DNA of 64,000 nucleotides, taken from NCBI GenBank assembly GCA_965243625.1, contig CBDEVI010000002.1, positions 2,728,001-2,792,000 of the forward strand, in the 5' to 3' direction. How positions within the stretch are numbered: the stretch's first letter is position 1; every line of letters starts with the position of its first letter. The stretch is from JAJECS01 sp965243625 (lineage in GTDB: Bacteria > Chloroflexota > UBA11872). The position numbers and the translations under genes are program-made. The notes under the pieces were generated by a model. The model was not told the DNA's origin. It was given only the letters and a program-made list of their open reading frames with translations, and ran no database searches. Below are positions 32,001 to 39,601 of the stretch, piece after piece.

Positions 32001-33333
32001 CGGTGAGCACGTGGGCGCCGGCGGGCACGGTGGCGTGGATCCAGGCGGACGCTTCCACGCGCGGATGCTCGCGCGCGTAGACCTGAATGAAGGCGGCCGC
32101 CCACGCGGCGGTGCCGGCAACCATGAGACCTCCGCCGACCACGATGGCGGCAGACGCGAGCCTGGCCGGAATGCCAGGGATGCGGTGGCGCCGGCGCCAC
32201 AGCTCGGCCAGCACCCACGCGGCCACCAGCGCGAGCACGGGGTAGATCGGGTGGAAGTAGCGCATGGTCTTGAGCACCAGGGCCCCGCCGTAGCCGAACG
32301 TCAGCGCGGCCCAAGCCAGCGGCAGGGCCAGCGGGTGACGGTGGCCGCGCCACAGCACCACCGCGGACGCGCCGATGCCGATGAGGGCGGCGACGCCGAA
32401 CGCCGGTCCCACGCCCCAGCGCACGATTTGCTCCAACGGATACAGATAGGGAGCGGTGCCGGCCCATTGGATGCCCGGCGGCCAGTCGTAGGTTCCTGTC
32501 TGAATCGCGTGCTGCTGGTCCACGGCGCTGAGGAACGGCTCGCCCAGCCGCCAGTCCAGCGGGGACGCGGACGCAAAGGCGTAGGGCTGGGCGACCCGGA
32601 ACGCGACCGCCGCCGCGACGGCAACCAGGACGCCTCTGCCGATCCAGGACGCCGCCGCGGCCGGACCCGACCGCAGATGCCGGCCGCGCCAGCCCCGCAC
32701 CGCCCACCATGCCGCCACCAGGACCAGCAGCAGCCCGGCGCTCAGCTTGCTCGCCAGGGCCAGCCCGATGGCCAGCCCGAGCACGCTTAGATCCACCCAG
32801 CGCGGCTTGTCGGCCGCGCGCACCAGCAGCCACAGCGCGGCGGTGCTGAAGAAGGTCGCAAACGTATCGACCGTGAAGAAGTGCGAAAGCTGGATGGCGT
32901 GCACCGCCAGCGCCACCAGCAAGGCCGCCAGCAGCCCCGGCCAGGCGCCCAGGAGGCGGCGACCCAGCAAATAGGTCAGCACCACGGTGCCGGTGTCGAC
33001 GATGGCCGACGCCGCGCGGCCCACCAGGTAGGCCTGGTCGTAGCCCTGCATGCCCAGCAGCCGGCTCAGCCAGTCGACCAGGAAGACGGGCAGCGTGCCG
33101 TAGACGAAAAAGCCGATCCCTTGATTGAACGGGCTGTAGGGCGACGCGGCGGGGTTGAAATACATCGCCAGGTCGGTCGGCGGTTGGATCTGGGTGAGCA
33201 CAATGCTCAGGAAGCGCTCGTCGGGGTGCAGGTGGTGACCCTGATCCCAGTCCAGGCCAAACAGCCGCAGGCCGAGCGCCAGGCCGGTCACCGCCGCCAG
33301 CGCGAGCCACTGCAGCGCGCGCGTGCGGGTCAT
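29086..33333 (-). CDS. Fused PMT-type glycosyltransferase / 'YYY' (DUF2298) membrane protein
   Basis: 1415 aa, very hydrophobic. The N-terminal half resembles the GT39/PMT family: after the first membrane segment comes HLHPDERFLS with the acidic catalytic-type loop, followed by many membrane segments. The C-terminal half carries the diagnostic HLNYYYFGH motif (near residue 790) and DLHPHLMNLAATAAALLG of the 'YYY' (DUF2298) domain known from Chloroflexota and Archaea. The pair of domains in one protein suggests one enzyme that transfers a lipid-linked sugar outside the membrane. The acceptor is unknown. Its start overlaps the stop of birA by 4 bp. Confidence 0.85.
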   Translation of the reverse strand: MTRTRALQWLALAAVTGLALGLRLFGLDWDQGHHLHPDERFLSIVLTQIQPPTDLAMYFNPAASPYSPFNQGIGFFVYGTLPVFLVDWLSRLLGMQGYDQAYLVGRAASAIVDTGTVVLTYLLGRRLLGAWPGLLAALLVALAVHAIQLSHFFTVDTFATFFSTAALWLLVRAADKPRWVDLSVLGLAIGLALASKLSAGLLLVLVAAWWAVRGWRGRHLRSGPAAAASWIGRGVLVAVAAAVAFRVAQPYAFASASPLDWRLGEPFLSAVDQQHAIQTGTYDWPPGIQWAGTAPYLYPLEQIVRWGVGPAFGVAALIGIGASAVVLWRGHRHPLALPLAWAALTFGYGGALVLKTMRYFHPIYPVLALVAAWVLAELWRRRHRIPGIPARLASAAIVVGGGLMVAGTAAWAAAFIQVYAREHPRVEASAWIHATVPAGAHVLTEHWDDQLPLGLPGLPHDRYAFSQLRVFDRENVDKRGHLIRALGAADVVVLSSDRGAATIPRMPQRYPLAGRYYDALWDGTLGFRLAAQFESRPSLGPWTIDDASAEEAFTVYDHPRVSVFLRDAPDVAARVESSLAEVDVRGAVPVLPKDSQSAPILFTPEDAAAVQRDAGWPGVYRERPLEGWAAVLAWYGTGLALTLALWPLLARALGMLPDAGYAAARVLAPALAVLPAWWLASVGLARFDTPSIVGGAGVLALVAAAVWSRGARSWSALLPRLRTALIVEVSFLVAWAGFLALRAANPDLWHPVFGGEKPMDYAHLNAIIRTPTFPPHDPWYAGGHLNYYYFGHVPTAALSRVLGVPPGTAYNLALAGYAAAMVAGVFAVGHGVWTLLRRPGWRAVAVGAAAALLVVVAGNLQSAVQLVEVAGNHASDPTSGWSVLAQIPATIGGDLAADYDLWAPTRVIPDTVNEFPWFTFTYGDLHPHLMNLAATAAALLGALALVALGERRRTGGTVHWSSWVAVLAFQALVLGLHRVTNPWDFPTYLVVTLATLAYGLWRGGGLGGRTVIVLTAGAAAGLVAASQLLFLPFHQHYVEFYGGVIPTPQTTSAIQWLLIFGLPTAVVLTLAARTVMPALVGRLGGRDRSLPTAAAAVPALLAVGALAAALAWGAEPWSARLLLAGLVGMVGLAAWRVRDRPHVLVPLALFGAAALLTAIPEVVAVRDDIGRLNTVFKSHLQAWVLAGLGAAIALPQVAQALWAGRSPLTLPLRAGWAVVLAGLLAVALIYPAAATPHKLNLRIQPLPATLDGEAFMDGGQIQDEGKPVSLTPDARAVTWLRNNVTGAPTVVEAPTTIYRWGGRASVYTGLPTVVGWDWHARQQHWGYVHAVDARIDDVQELFDTHNRFRARALLDRYGVDLIYVGPLERAHHDGPALTKFDAMGDLGVTPIYADGDVTIYRVTPVPERLLTGPRG

Positions 33334-34163
33334 CCGGTCCGATCCAGGCGCAGGGACACTTCCCCGGTCGTGATCACGCGACGGGTCCCATCGTCCAGCG
33401 CCAGATGCAGGCTGCCGTCGGCCGGCAGCGCCTCGACACGGCCGTAGACGTGGCCGTCCGGCCCGCTCACGAACACCCGTTCGCCCAGGACGACTGACAG
33501 CTCATTCCAGGGTTGCTGCAGCGCCCGGCGCGAGGTCGCGTCGGCCAGCACGGCGCCCACGATTGCCGCCGCCAGCTCGACCAGCAGTGCCGACAGGTCC
33601 AGCGCGACGCCGCGGATCTCCGCCAGGCACGCCGTTGGCGTGTCGTCCGCCACTCCCGGAGAGCTGTTGACGTTGAGCCCCACACCTACGAGCGACCACG
33701 GTCCCTGGGCCTCGGCCAGCACGCCGCCCACTTTGCGTCCGCCGTGCACCAGGTCGTTGGGCCACTTGATGCCGAGCGCGATGCCTGCGTGGGCCTCGAT
33801 TGCGCGCGCCGCCCCAAGGGCCGCGGCCATGGTCGGCCAGGCCGCCGGCGCGTCGGGCGGCGCCTGGATGGCCAGCGTGAACGCTAAGCCGCCCGGCGCG
33901 AGCACCCAGCGGCGGCCGCGGCGACCGCGGCCGCTGGACTGCCGTTGGGTGACGACCAGCACCGGGCCTTCGGCCCCTCGACGCACGGCCTCCCGCGCCA
34001 CGTCCTGCGTGGAGTCCACCACCTCGTGGCACCGCACGTCGATGTCGTGGCCGCGCCGCCGGAACTCGGCGGAAACGTGCGCCGCGTTCAGTCCGGACCG
34101 GTCTCCTGGCTCGCGTGAGGGATGGAACACACGTGATGGCGGCACTGGTGGACTTTCTGTCAT
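33330..34163 (-). CDS. birA: Biotin--[acetyl-CoA-carboxylase] ligase
   Basis: 277 aa from ATG 34163-34161. The catalytic core has CHEVVDSTQDVAREAVRRG, the biotinyl-AMP loop SSGRGRRGRRWVLAPGG, GIKWPNDLVHGGRKVGGVL and GVGLNVNSSPG. The C-terminal SH3-like domain follows (GERVFVSGPDGHVYGRVEAL). There is no N-terminal helix-turn-helix, so this is a ligase without repressor function. It biotinylates carrier proteins such as BCCP. Confidence 0.93.
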   Translation of the reverse strand: MTESPPVPPSRVFHPSREPGDRSGLNAAHVSAEFRRRGHDIDVRCHEVVDSTQDVAREAVRRGAEGPVLVVTQRQSSGRGRRGRRWVLAPGGLAFTLAIQAPPDAPAAWPTMAAALGAARAIEAHAGIALGIKWPNDLVHGGRKVGGVLAEAQGPWSLVGVGLNVNSSPGVADDTPTACLAEIRGVALDLSALLVELAAAIVGAVLADATSRRALQQPWNELSVVLGERVFVSGPDGHVYGRVEALPADGSLHLALDDGTRRVITTGEVSLRLDRTG

Positions 34164-34236
34164 GGGCGTTACCGAGTATGCTCCGTCGCGATTTGTAGAA
34201 TCCTTGAAGCCGACAAAGAGTTGGGGGGGAACGCCG

Positions 34237-34440
34237 GTGGCATTTAGCGTAGTCAGCCAGAAGTCGGGCAAGACCTACTACCTGCACTCGCGGGACGTGA
34301 CCTTGCGGGGTGGGCGGCAGCAAACGATCTATTTCTTCGCGCAGACGGAGAAGGACGGCGTGTTGGACGAGCTGCCAGCGGGCTACGAAGTCTCGGAGAA
34401 TCCGCGCACCGGCCTGCCGCTGCTCAAGAAGGCGTCCTAG
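34237..34440 (+). CDS. Small conserved protein of unknown function
   Basis: 67 aa from GTG 34237, with a G-rich ribosome binding site (GGGGGG) just upstream. SQKSGKTYYLHSRDVTLRGG, then RQQTIYFFAQTEK, DELPAGYEVSENPRTGLPLL is a compact pattern that recurs in many bacterial genomes as a short hypothetical protein. No function is known to me. It is divergent from birA, and its 3' end overlaps the end of the converging ImmA-type gene by 17 bp. Confidence 0.7.
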   Translation: MAFSVVSQKSGKTYYLHSRDVTLRGGRQQTIYFFAQTEKDGVLDELPAGYEVSENPRTGLPLLKKAS

Positions 34441-34924
34441 CCGCACCGAGCTCACGGAGACGCCGCCGCAGGGCGTTCGGAGGCACGACGAGCCGAGCCG
34501 CCACGTCGTCAAGGCGTCCGCGCGCGTGCAGCGCGTAGCGCTGGACGAGGACGTCCGGCAAGAGCAGTTCCATGGCGAACTGGTCGGCTTCCCACTCCGT
34601 TCGGCGGCTGGCGGACCGACGATGAGGAATGCCGGCTTTTCCCTGGTGCAGGGTCAGGTGGCCGAGTTCGTGCGCCGCGCTGACGTTCTTCCAGGGAGCC
34701 GGGACGTGCGCGCCCAGGAGCAACAGCGGCAACCGCGCGCGCCGCGGCACCAGCGCGGCCTCGAGTCCGGCGGGCAGCGGCAGCGTGATCGGCCGCACCA
34801 GTTGGCGCTGGGCGGCGTAGCCCGCCACGTCCACGATTGGGGCCCAGCCCGATCCGCCGGGCATGAATCGCAGCCGGGCGGCCATCTGGCTGATTCGCCG
34901 GCGGGAAACGCCTTGTGTATGCAT
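34424..34924 (-). CDS. ImmA/IrrE-family metallo-endopeptidase
   Basis: 166 aa from ATG 34924. The zinc-binding HELGHLTLHQGK motif (near residue 92) and the downstream EWEADQFAMELLLP (Glu as third ligand) are the ImmA/IrrE hallmark. Relatives cleave phage or stress repressors and usually sit next to an Xre-type helix-turn-helix gene. No such partner is next to it here. Length is short but the catalytic core is complete. Confidence 0.8.
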   Translation of the reverse strand: MHTQGVSRRRISQMAARLRFMPGGSGWAPIVDVAGYAAQRQLVRPITLPLPAGLEAALVPRRARLPLLLLGAHVPAPWKNVSAAHELGHLTLHQGKAGIPHRRSASRRTEWEADQFAMELLLPDVLVQRYALHARGRLDDVAARLVVPPNALRRRLRELGAARTPS

Positions 34925-35040
34925 GCGACTACCGTACAAAACACGAACATTCTCGTCTACCGGGCCGGATTGTGGGGCGCGCGGCCGCAGGTCGGTGCCC
35001 CGTCGTTTCTGACCCACCGATGTCATTTGAGCACCGCTAC

Positions 35041-35134
35041 CTGTCACTCCGAGCGCAGCGAGGAATCTCGGATGTTCAACCGCGGCCGGGCGGACGGATG
35101 CTCTAGATTCCTCACATCCGTTCGGAATGACAGG
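35041..35134 (+). repeat. Dispersed repeat B, copy 2 (both arms)
   Basis: Left arm CTGTCACTCCGAGCG, CAGCGAGGAATCTCGG; right arm TAGATTCCTCACATCCGTTC, GGAATGACAG. The arms are inverted repeats of each other, so the whole is a large imperfect hairpin. Confidence 0.8.
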
Positions 35135-35217
35135 GAAGTCGTTCGGAATGGCAGGGAGGTCGTTCGGAATGACAGGGAGGTCGTTCGGAATGACAGGGAA
35201 GTCGTTCGGAATGACAC
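35120..35217 (+). repeat. Tandem array of five 21-bp units
   Basis: GTTCGGAATGRCAGGGARGTC repeated with starts at 35120, 35141, 35162, 35183 and 35204. The unit is the right arm of repeat B plus a few bases. The units differ at two or three positions; the last unit is partial. Confidence 0.9.
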
Positions 35218-35274
35218 GGCGGAGGCGGCGGGTACGAATGCTTTCCGTCAGGACTCCCATTGCAGCGTCGGTCT

Positions 35275-36630
35275 ATGACCCTGGCCGACCGCGCCCGCGC
35301 CGTCGTCGGCGCCGCCAATGTCGTCGACGACCCCGATGCCCTGTGGACCTATGCCTACGACGCCACGATGGGCTATCGCGGAGAGCCGGCCGTGGTGGCC
35401 TTTCCCAGGCGCGAGACGGAGGTTCAGCAGCTCGTTCGTGCGGCGGCTGCCGCCGATGTTCCTTGCCTGGCGCGGGGCGGCGCCACCAGCCTCGCCGCTT
35501 CCGCCGTGCCCCCGCCGCAATCCCTGGTCATCGACACCAATCGCATGCAGGACATCGAACGATTCGATGCGAGCGGTCGCGTGGCGGTGGTCCAGCCCGG
35601 CGTGGTCACCCACGCCTTTCGCGATTTCGTGGCGGCGCGCGGCCTGTGCTATCCACCCGACCCATCGTCGGAGGCCGGGTCCACGCTGGGCGGCAACGTG
35701 GCCACCAACGCCGGGGGCGCCAGCGCGTTCAAATACGGCGTCACGCGCGATTTCGTCACGCGCCTGCGAGCCGTCACGGCTTTCGGTGAGGTGATCGAGG
35801 CCTCCCGCCCGGCCGATGGCCCGGTGGTCGACGCGCTGGTCGGCTCGGAAGGCACGCTCGGCATCGTCACCCAGATCGAGGTGCGCCTCATCGAGCCGCC
35901 GGCGGCGCGGACGGTGCGCGCGGCGGCCTTCGAGTCGCCCACGGACGCGCTGGCGGTCGTGCCGCGATTGCTGGAGACCGGCCTCGTGCCGGCCAAGCTC
36001 GAGTTTCTGGACGCCCAGACGATTCAGGCCATCGAGCGGGCGCGACCCCGCGGACTGCCGGCGGACGCCGGCGCCGTGCTGCTAGTTGAGCTGGACGGCG
36101 AGCCCGAGGCGGTGCGGACGGAGGAGCAACTGCTCCTCGAGGTCCTGGCCCGGCAGGGCGCGGGGGTGGAAGTGGTCGGTGCCGCCACCGCCACGCGCTG
36201 GTGGGCGGCGCGGCGCGGACTCACGGCCTCGCTGAGCCGCATCCGACCCGCCAAGATCGGCGAGGACATCTGCGTGCCCCGCCGCGCGTTGGCGGAGACC
36301 TACGCCCGCATCCGCGGCGAAGCCGACCGCCGCGGCGTCCCCGTTGCCATCTTTGGCCACGCCGCCGACGGCACGCTTCATCCCAACATGCTGTACGACC
36401 CGGAAAACCCTGCCGAGCGCGAGGCGGCGGCCGCCATGCTCGGGGTCATCGCCGACGTGGGGCTGGCCGCCGGCGGCGTGCTGTCGGGCGAGCATGGGCT
36501 GGGCCGGGTCAAGCGTGGGTTCATTTCGCAGGCCATGACTCCGGCGACGCTCGACGCCATGCGCGGGCTCAAGCGGGCATTCGATCCGGATCAGCGCCTC
36601 AATCCCGGCGCCATGTGGCCGGTGGAGTAG
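35275..36630 (+). CDS. FAD-binding oxidase, glycolate/D-lactate dehydrogenase (GlcD) type
   Basis: 451 aa from ATG 35275. The PCMH-type FAD domain shows VAFPRRETEVQQLVRAAAA, ARGGATSLAASAV, GSTLGGNVATNAGGASAFKY, LVGSEGTLGIVTQIEV. The C-terminal cap ends in GEHGLGRVKRGF, with the conserved His, and IFGHAADGTLHPNML. These are two-electron oxidases of 2-hydroxy acids. The substrate (glycolate, D-lactate or another) is not determined, and no glcE or glcF neighbour is present. Confidence 0.85.
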   Translation: MTLADRARAVVGAANVVDDPDALWTYAYDATMGYRGEPAVVAFPRRETEVQQLVRAAAAADVPCLARGGATSLAASAVPPPQSLVIDTNRMQDIERFDASGRVAVVQPGVVTHAFRDFVAARGLCYPPDPSSEAGSTLGGNVATNAGGASAFKYGVTRDFVTRLRAVTAFGEVIEASRPADGPVVDALVGSEGTLGIVTQIEVRLIEPPAARTVRAAAFESPTDALAVVPRLLETGLVPAKLEFLDAQTIQAIERARPRGLPADAGAVLLVELDGEPEAVRTEEQLLLEVLARQGAGVEVVGAATATRWWAARRGLTASLSRIRPAKIGEDICVPRRALAETYARIRGEADRRGVPVAIFGHAADGTLHPNMLYDPENPAEREAAAAMLGVIADVGLAAGGVLSGEHGLGRVKRGFISQAMTPATLDAMRGLKRAFDPDQRLNPGAMWPVE

Positions 36631-36651
36631 ACGTCGGTCACCGCGCACCTT

Positions 36652-36808
36652 CTGTCAGTCCGAGCCGCACATTCCCGTCATTCCGAGCCGCCCCATCCGG
36701 TCATTCCGGGCCGCCCCTTCCTGTCATTCCGAGCCGCAGGCGAGGAATCTAAGGGGCGGGGAGACGGCAAAACCTCCTTAGATTCCTCACATTCGTTCGG
36801 AATGACAT
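36652..36808 (+). repeat. Dispersed repeat B, copy 3, with amplified left arm
   Basis: The left arm GTCATTCCGAGCCGC occurs in four imperfect successive versions between 36654 and 36738, then CGAGGAATCTAAGGGGC, then the right arm CCTTAGATTCCTCAC, ATTCGTTCGGAATGACA. Confidence 0.8.
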
Positions 36809-36815
36809 TTCAGTT

Positions 36816-36938
36816 GTCAATCCCGCGGAGGGAGACCAGGGCAAAATCCGGTCGGCCGAAGGATGGCCGTGGGAATCCCACCTGCACCCAGCTTCAATGA
36901 AGGGTGGATTCCCGCCTGCGCGGGAATGACGGAGGGGT
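36816..36938 (-). repeat. Dispersed intergenic repeat A, copy 5 (reverse)
   Basis: CAATCCCGCGG at the left, a core with CAAAATCCGGTCGG, then TTCAATGAAGGGTGG and ATTCCCGCCTGCGCGGG, AATGACGGAGG at the right. Confidence 0.75.
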
Positions 36939-36948
36939 TACGCGGAAG

Positions 36949-36974
36949 GGGGCGGACCCCGAAGGGCCCGCCCC
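36949..36974 (-). terminator. Terminator-like hairpin after amt, UUCG loop
   Basis: Read on the minus strand, GGGGCGG and CCGCCCC arms plus a G-U pair and CCC/GGG close a TTCG tetraloop. It lies 26 bp after the amt stop. The trailing tract is CCTTCC rather than a U-run. Confidence 0.55.
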
Positions 36975-36999
36975 TTTCCCGTTGACGGACGATTCGCGA

Positions 37000-38451
37000 C
37001 TAGGTCGCCGGGTTCGGCGCCGGTTCCGCCTCGGGCTCGGCGTCGTCGTGCGTATACGTCGACTCGCCGTGCTCCGGCAGGTCCAGCCCGCTCAGCTCCT
37101 CCTCGCGTGAGGCGCGCAGGCCGACCGTCCGCTTGAGGACGTTGAACAGCAGCAGACCGGTCGTCAGCGCCCACGCGACGGCCACGACGGCCGCGATGAG
37201 CTGGGCCACGAACTGCGAGCCGTTGCCCGCAATGAACCCGCTCACGTCGCCGTAGGTGCCGTCGGCGAAGATGCCCACGGCCAGCAGGCCCCACACGCCG
37301 GCGGTGCCGTGCACCGACGAGGCGCCCACCGGGTCGTCGATCTTCAGCCGATGCTCGACCACGTGGACGCTCACCAGCATCAGCACCGCCGCGACGGCGC
37401 CGATAATCACCGCGGCCCAGGGCGCCACGAAGGCGCAGGGCGCCGTGATGCCCACCAGCCCGGCCAGGGCGCCGTTGCTGGTGCTGGCCGCGCTGATGCG
37501 GCCCGTGCGGACCAGGCCGAGGTAGGCGGCCGTGACGGCGCCGGTGGCGCCCGCCAGGAAGGTGTTGGTGATGATGACCGCGATGCGCAGGTCATTCCCC
37601 GCCACCGTGCTCCCGCCGTTGAAGCCAAACCAGCCGAAGAACAGCACGAACATGCCGATCACCACAAAGACCATGTTGTGGCCCGGAATGCTCCGCACTT
37701 CGCCGTTGGGCCCGTATTTGCCCAGCCGCGCGCCCACGGTGGCCGCGCCGGCCAGGGCCAGGACTCCACCGATCGTGTGGACCACGCCGGAACCTGCGAA
37801 GTCCACGGCGGCGGCGCCGACCCAGGATTCGAGCTGCTCGCCGCCGAGCCAGCCGCCACCCCACATCCAGTGACCGTAGATGGGGTAGATCAGCGCCGTG
37901 ACCAGGAAGCCATAGGCCAGGTAGGCCGTCACCTTGGTGCGTTCGGCCACCGCGCCGGCCACGATCGTGGCCGTGGTGGCGGCGAAGACCATCTGGAAGA
38001 ACCAGAAGCTGGTCGTCTGCACGTCATAGGCGTCACGCACCAGGAAGAACCCGGAAAAGCCGATGAAGGCGTTGCCTTCCGCCATTCCCGGCAGACCCGA
38101 GCCGCCGAACATGAAGGCGTAGCCGAAGGCCCAGAACGACAGGCCGGCGGCGGCGAAGTCCAGGATGTTCTTCGTCAGGTAGTTGACGGTGTTCTTCGCG
38201 CGGATGAGGCCGGCGCCGAGCAACGCGAACCCGGCCTGCATGAAGAACACCAACGCGCCGGAAGTCAGCGTCCAGACGAAGTTGACGCCCGCGTCGGGGT
38301 CGGCCGCGAGGGTGGCGTCCCCGGCGGGATCGCCGGCGGCCAGGACGACGCCGCGAACAATGAGAAACGCCGCCAGCGCCATGGCCAGGGCGGCGAGAAT
38401 TCGGAAGGTCGCGACCCAGCGGGGCTGACCGCGCGACCAGAGCAATGTCAT
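37000..38451 (-). CDS. amt: Ammonium transporter (Amt family)
   Basis: 483 aa. After a first membrane segment come NFVWTLTSGALVFFMQAGFA (start of the Amt core), LTKNILDFAAAGLSFW, AAATVGARLGKYG and IPGHNMVF. The pore histidines are in DFAGSGVVHTIGG and GASSVHGTAGVWG. Eleven membrane segments are expected. The cytoplasmic C-terminal tail is long and acidic (DDAEPEAEPAPNP). No glnK (PII) gene is next to it, which is the usual partner. Confidence 0.93.
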   Translation of the reverse strand: MTLLWSRGQPRWVATFRILAALAMALAAFLIVRGVVLAAGDPAGDATLAADPDAGVNFVWTLTSGALVFFMQAGFALLGAGLIRAKNTVNYLTKNILDFAAAGLSFWAFGYAFMFGGSGLPGMAEGNAFIGFSGFFLVRDAYDVQTTSFWFFQMVFAATTATIVAGAVAERTKVTAYLAYGFLVTALIYPIYGHWMWGGGWLGGEQLESWVGAAAVDFAGSGVVHTIGGVLALAGAATVGARLGKYGPNGEVRSIPGHNMVFVVIGMFVLFFGWFGFNGGSTVAGNDLRIAVIITNTFLAGATGAVTAAYLGLVRTGRISAASTSNGALAGLVGITAPCAFVAPWAAVIIGAVAAVLMLVSVHVVEHRLKIDDPVGASSVHGTAGVWGLLAVGIFADGTYGDVSGFIAGNGSQFVAQLIAAVVAVAWALTTGLLLFNVLKRTVGLRASREEELSGLDLPEHGESTYTHDDAEPEAEPAPNPAT

Positions 38452-38716
38452 AGGGCAAACGCTCCTGTGAAAGTAAACGACGCTTCCGACCCAGCGCCGA
38501 TGCTCGGGTCACAGGCCATTGCCGCGCCAACGATGGGGGAGCGCCAGCCGCGGCTGCTCATGGAGGCTCCCACAGGATCGCGGGGGAATCGTCGTCGGCC
38601 CCGCGGCATCGTCACATGGTCAAGCCCCCCCCGACCGGCCAAGTATCGGCCGGCGTCGATTTCGGGGCATAGCATAACCACTTGGCGGACGGCGTGCGGC
38701 ACCCGCCCGGTCGCGG
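38452..38716. other. Upstream region of amt
   Basis: 265 bp with no gene. A patch reading GGTTATGCTATGCC on the minus strand (about 38667-38680) has a TATGCT -10-like hexamer as at 2680. No clear -35. Confidence 0.35.
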
Positions 38717-39523
38717 CTAGCCGGCGAGGTTTTCGCCTCCGTCGACGCCGATGACGTTGCCCGAAATCCAGCTCGTTTCACGCAGCGCCAGAGCCGCGAT
38801 GGCCTGCGCGATGTCGTCGGTTCGGGTCAGCCGCCCGCCGGGATTGGCCCGCTGCGCGTTGGCCACCAGCTCCTCGTGTCCCGGGATCTTGCGCAGCGCG
38901 GGAGTGTCCGTCACGCCGGCGCGCAGCGCATTCACCGTCACCTGCCGCGGGGCCAGCTCCACGGCCAGCCGGCGCACGTGGGCCTCGAGCACGGCCTTGG
39001 CCGCGCCAACTGCTCCGTATCCCGGCCAAATGCGGTCGGAGCCGGCGCTGGTCATCGCCAGAATGCGGGAGCCGTCGCCCAGCAAGTCCCGCGCCACCAG
39101 GTCCTGGGTCCAATACACCAGCGAGTTCGCCATCACGTCCAGCGTCATTTCCAGCTGCCGCGCCGACATGCCCGGTTCGTCGCCCTCGCCGATGAATGGG
39201 CGCAGCGTGCCGAAGGCCAGCGAGTGCAGCACCACGCGCACCGGCGGCTGATGCGCCGCCAGCTCGGGCGCGACTTCGTCCAGCACCCGCGCGCGCGCAT
39301 CGGCGTCGGCGGCGTTCACGTTGAAGAACCTGGCCTGGCCGCCGGCGGCCTCGATGTCGTCGCGCACGGCATCGGCCAGATGCTGCGTGTTGCGGCGGTC
39401 GAGATGCACGCCCACCACGTTCATGCCGCAGCGCGCCAGGTGACGCGCCGTGGCGGCGCCGAATCCGCTGGACGCTCCCAGGATGAGAGCCCAACCCTCC
39501 AGCCGCAGGGCTTCGGTGGCCAT
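38717..39523 (-). CDS. fabL: Short-chain dehydrogenase, FabL-like enoyl-ACP reductase
   Basis: 268 aa. Rossmann SDR with LILGASSGFGAATARHLA, a Y-x6-K active site in GYGAVGAAKAVLEAHVRRLA (Tyr followed six residues later by Lys, the spacing of FabI/FabL, not the usual Y-x3-K), VTVNALRAGVTDTPALR and a C-terminal SGNVIGVDGGENL. The C-terminal half is close to Bacillus FabL, which reduces trans-2-enoyl-ACP with NADPH. The assignment to FabL is from remembered sequence patterns. Confidence 0.72.
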   Translation of the reverse strand: MATEALRLEGWALILGASSGFGAATARHLARCGMNVVGVHLDRRNTQHLADAVRDDIEAAGGQARFFNVNAADADARARVLDEVAPELAAHQPPVRVVLHSLAFGTLRPFIGEGDEPGMSARQLEMTLDVMANSLVYWTQDLVARDLLGDGSRILAMTSAGSDRIWPGYGAVGAAKAVLEAHVRRLAVELAPRQVTVNALRAGVTDTPALRKIPGHEELVANAQRANPGGRLTRTDDIAQAIAALALRETSWISGNVIGVDGGENLAG

Positions 39524-39601
39524 GTGCGCTCCGCGAATCTCGCTGTGCTGCCCGCCGCATCGTAGCGCGGTTGACGCGACGCCGGTCTGGCCGCAGATTC
39601 A

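Larger units (their letters stand above)
34925..35274. other. Intergenic region with repeat B and a 21-bp tandem array
   Basis: 350 bp with no gene. Positions 35041-35134 are repeat B copy 2 and 35120-35217 a tandem array made from its right arm. A patch before 34960 (CTACCGTACAAAACACGAAC) is A/T-rich and may hold a promoter for the peptidase gene on the minus strand. Confidence 0.6.
36631..36999. other. Intergenic region of repeats B and A and the amt terminator
   Basis: 369 bp with no gene. Repeat B copy 3 occupies 36652-36808, repeat A copy 5 occupies 36816-36938, and a terminator-like hairpin occupies 36949-36974. Confidence 0.7.

Noticed and set aside
30074..33310. Very long second open frame on the minus strand inside the PMT/YYY gene
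   Set aside because: Composition is Gly/Arg/Ala-rich without hydrophobic segments. The other frame gives a regular membrane protein with family motifs.
35120..35217. CRISPR array
   Set aside because: The 21-bp units are directly adjacent with no unique spacers and there are no cas genes.
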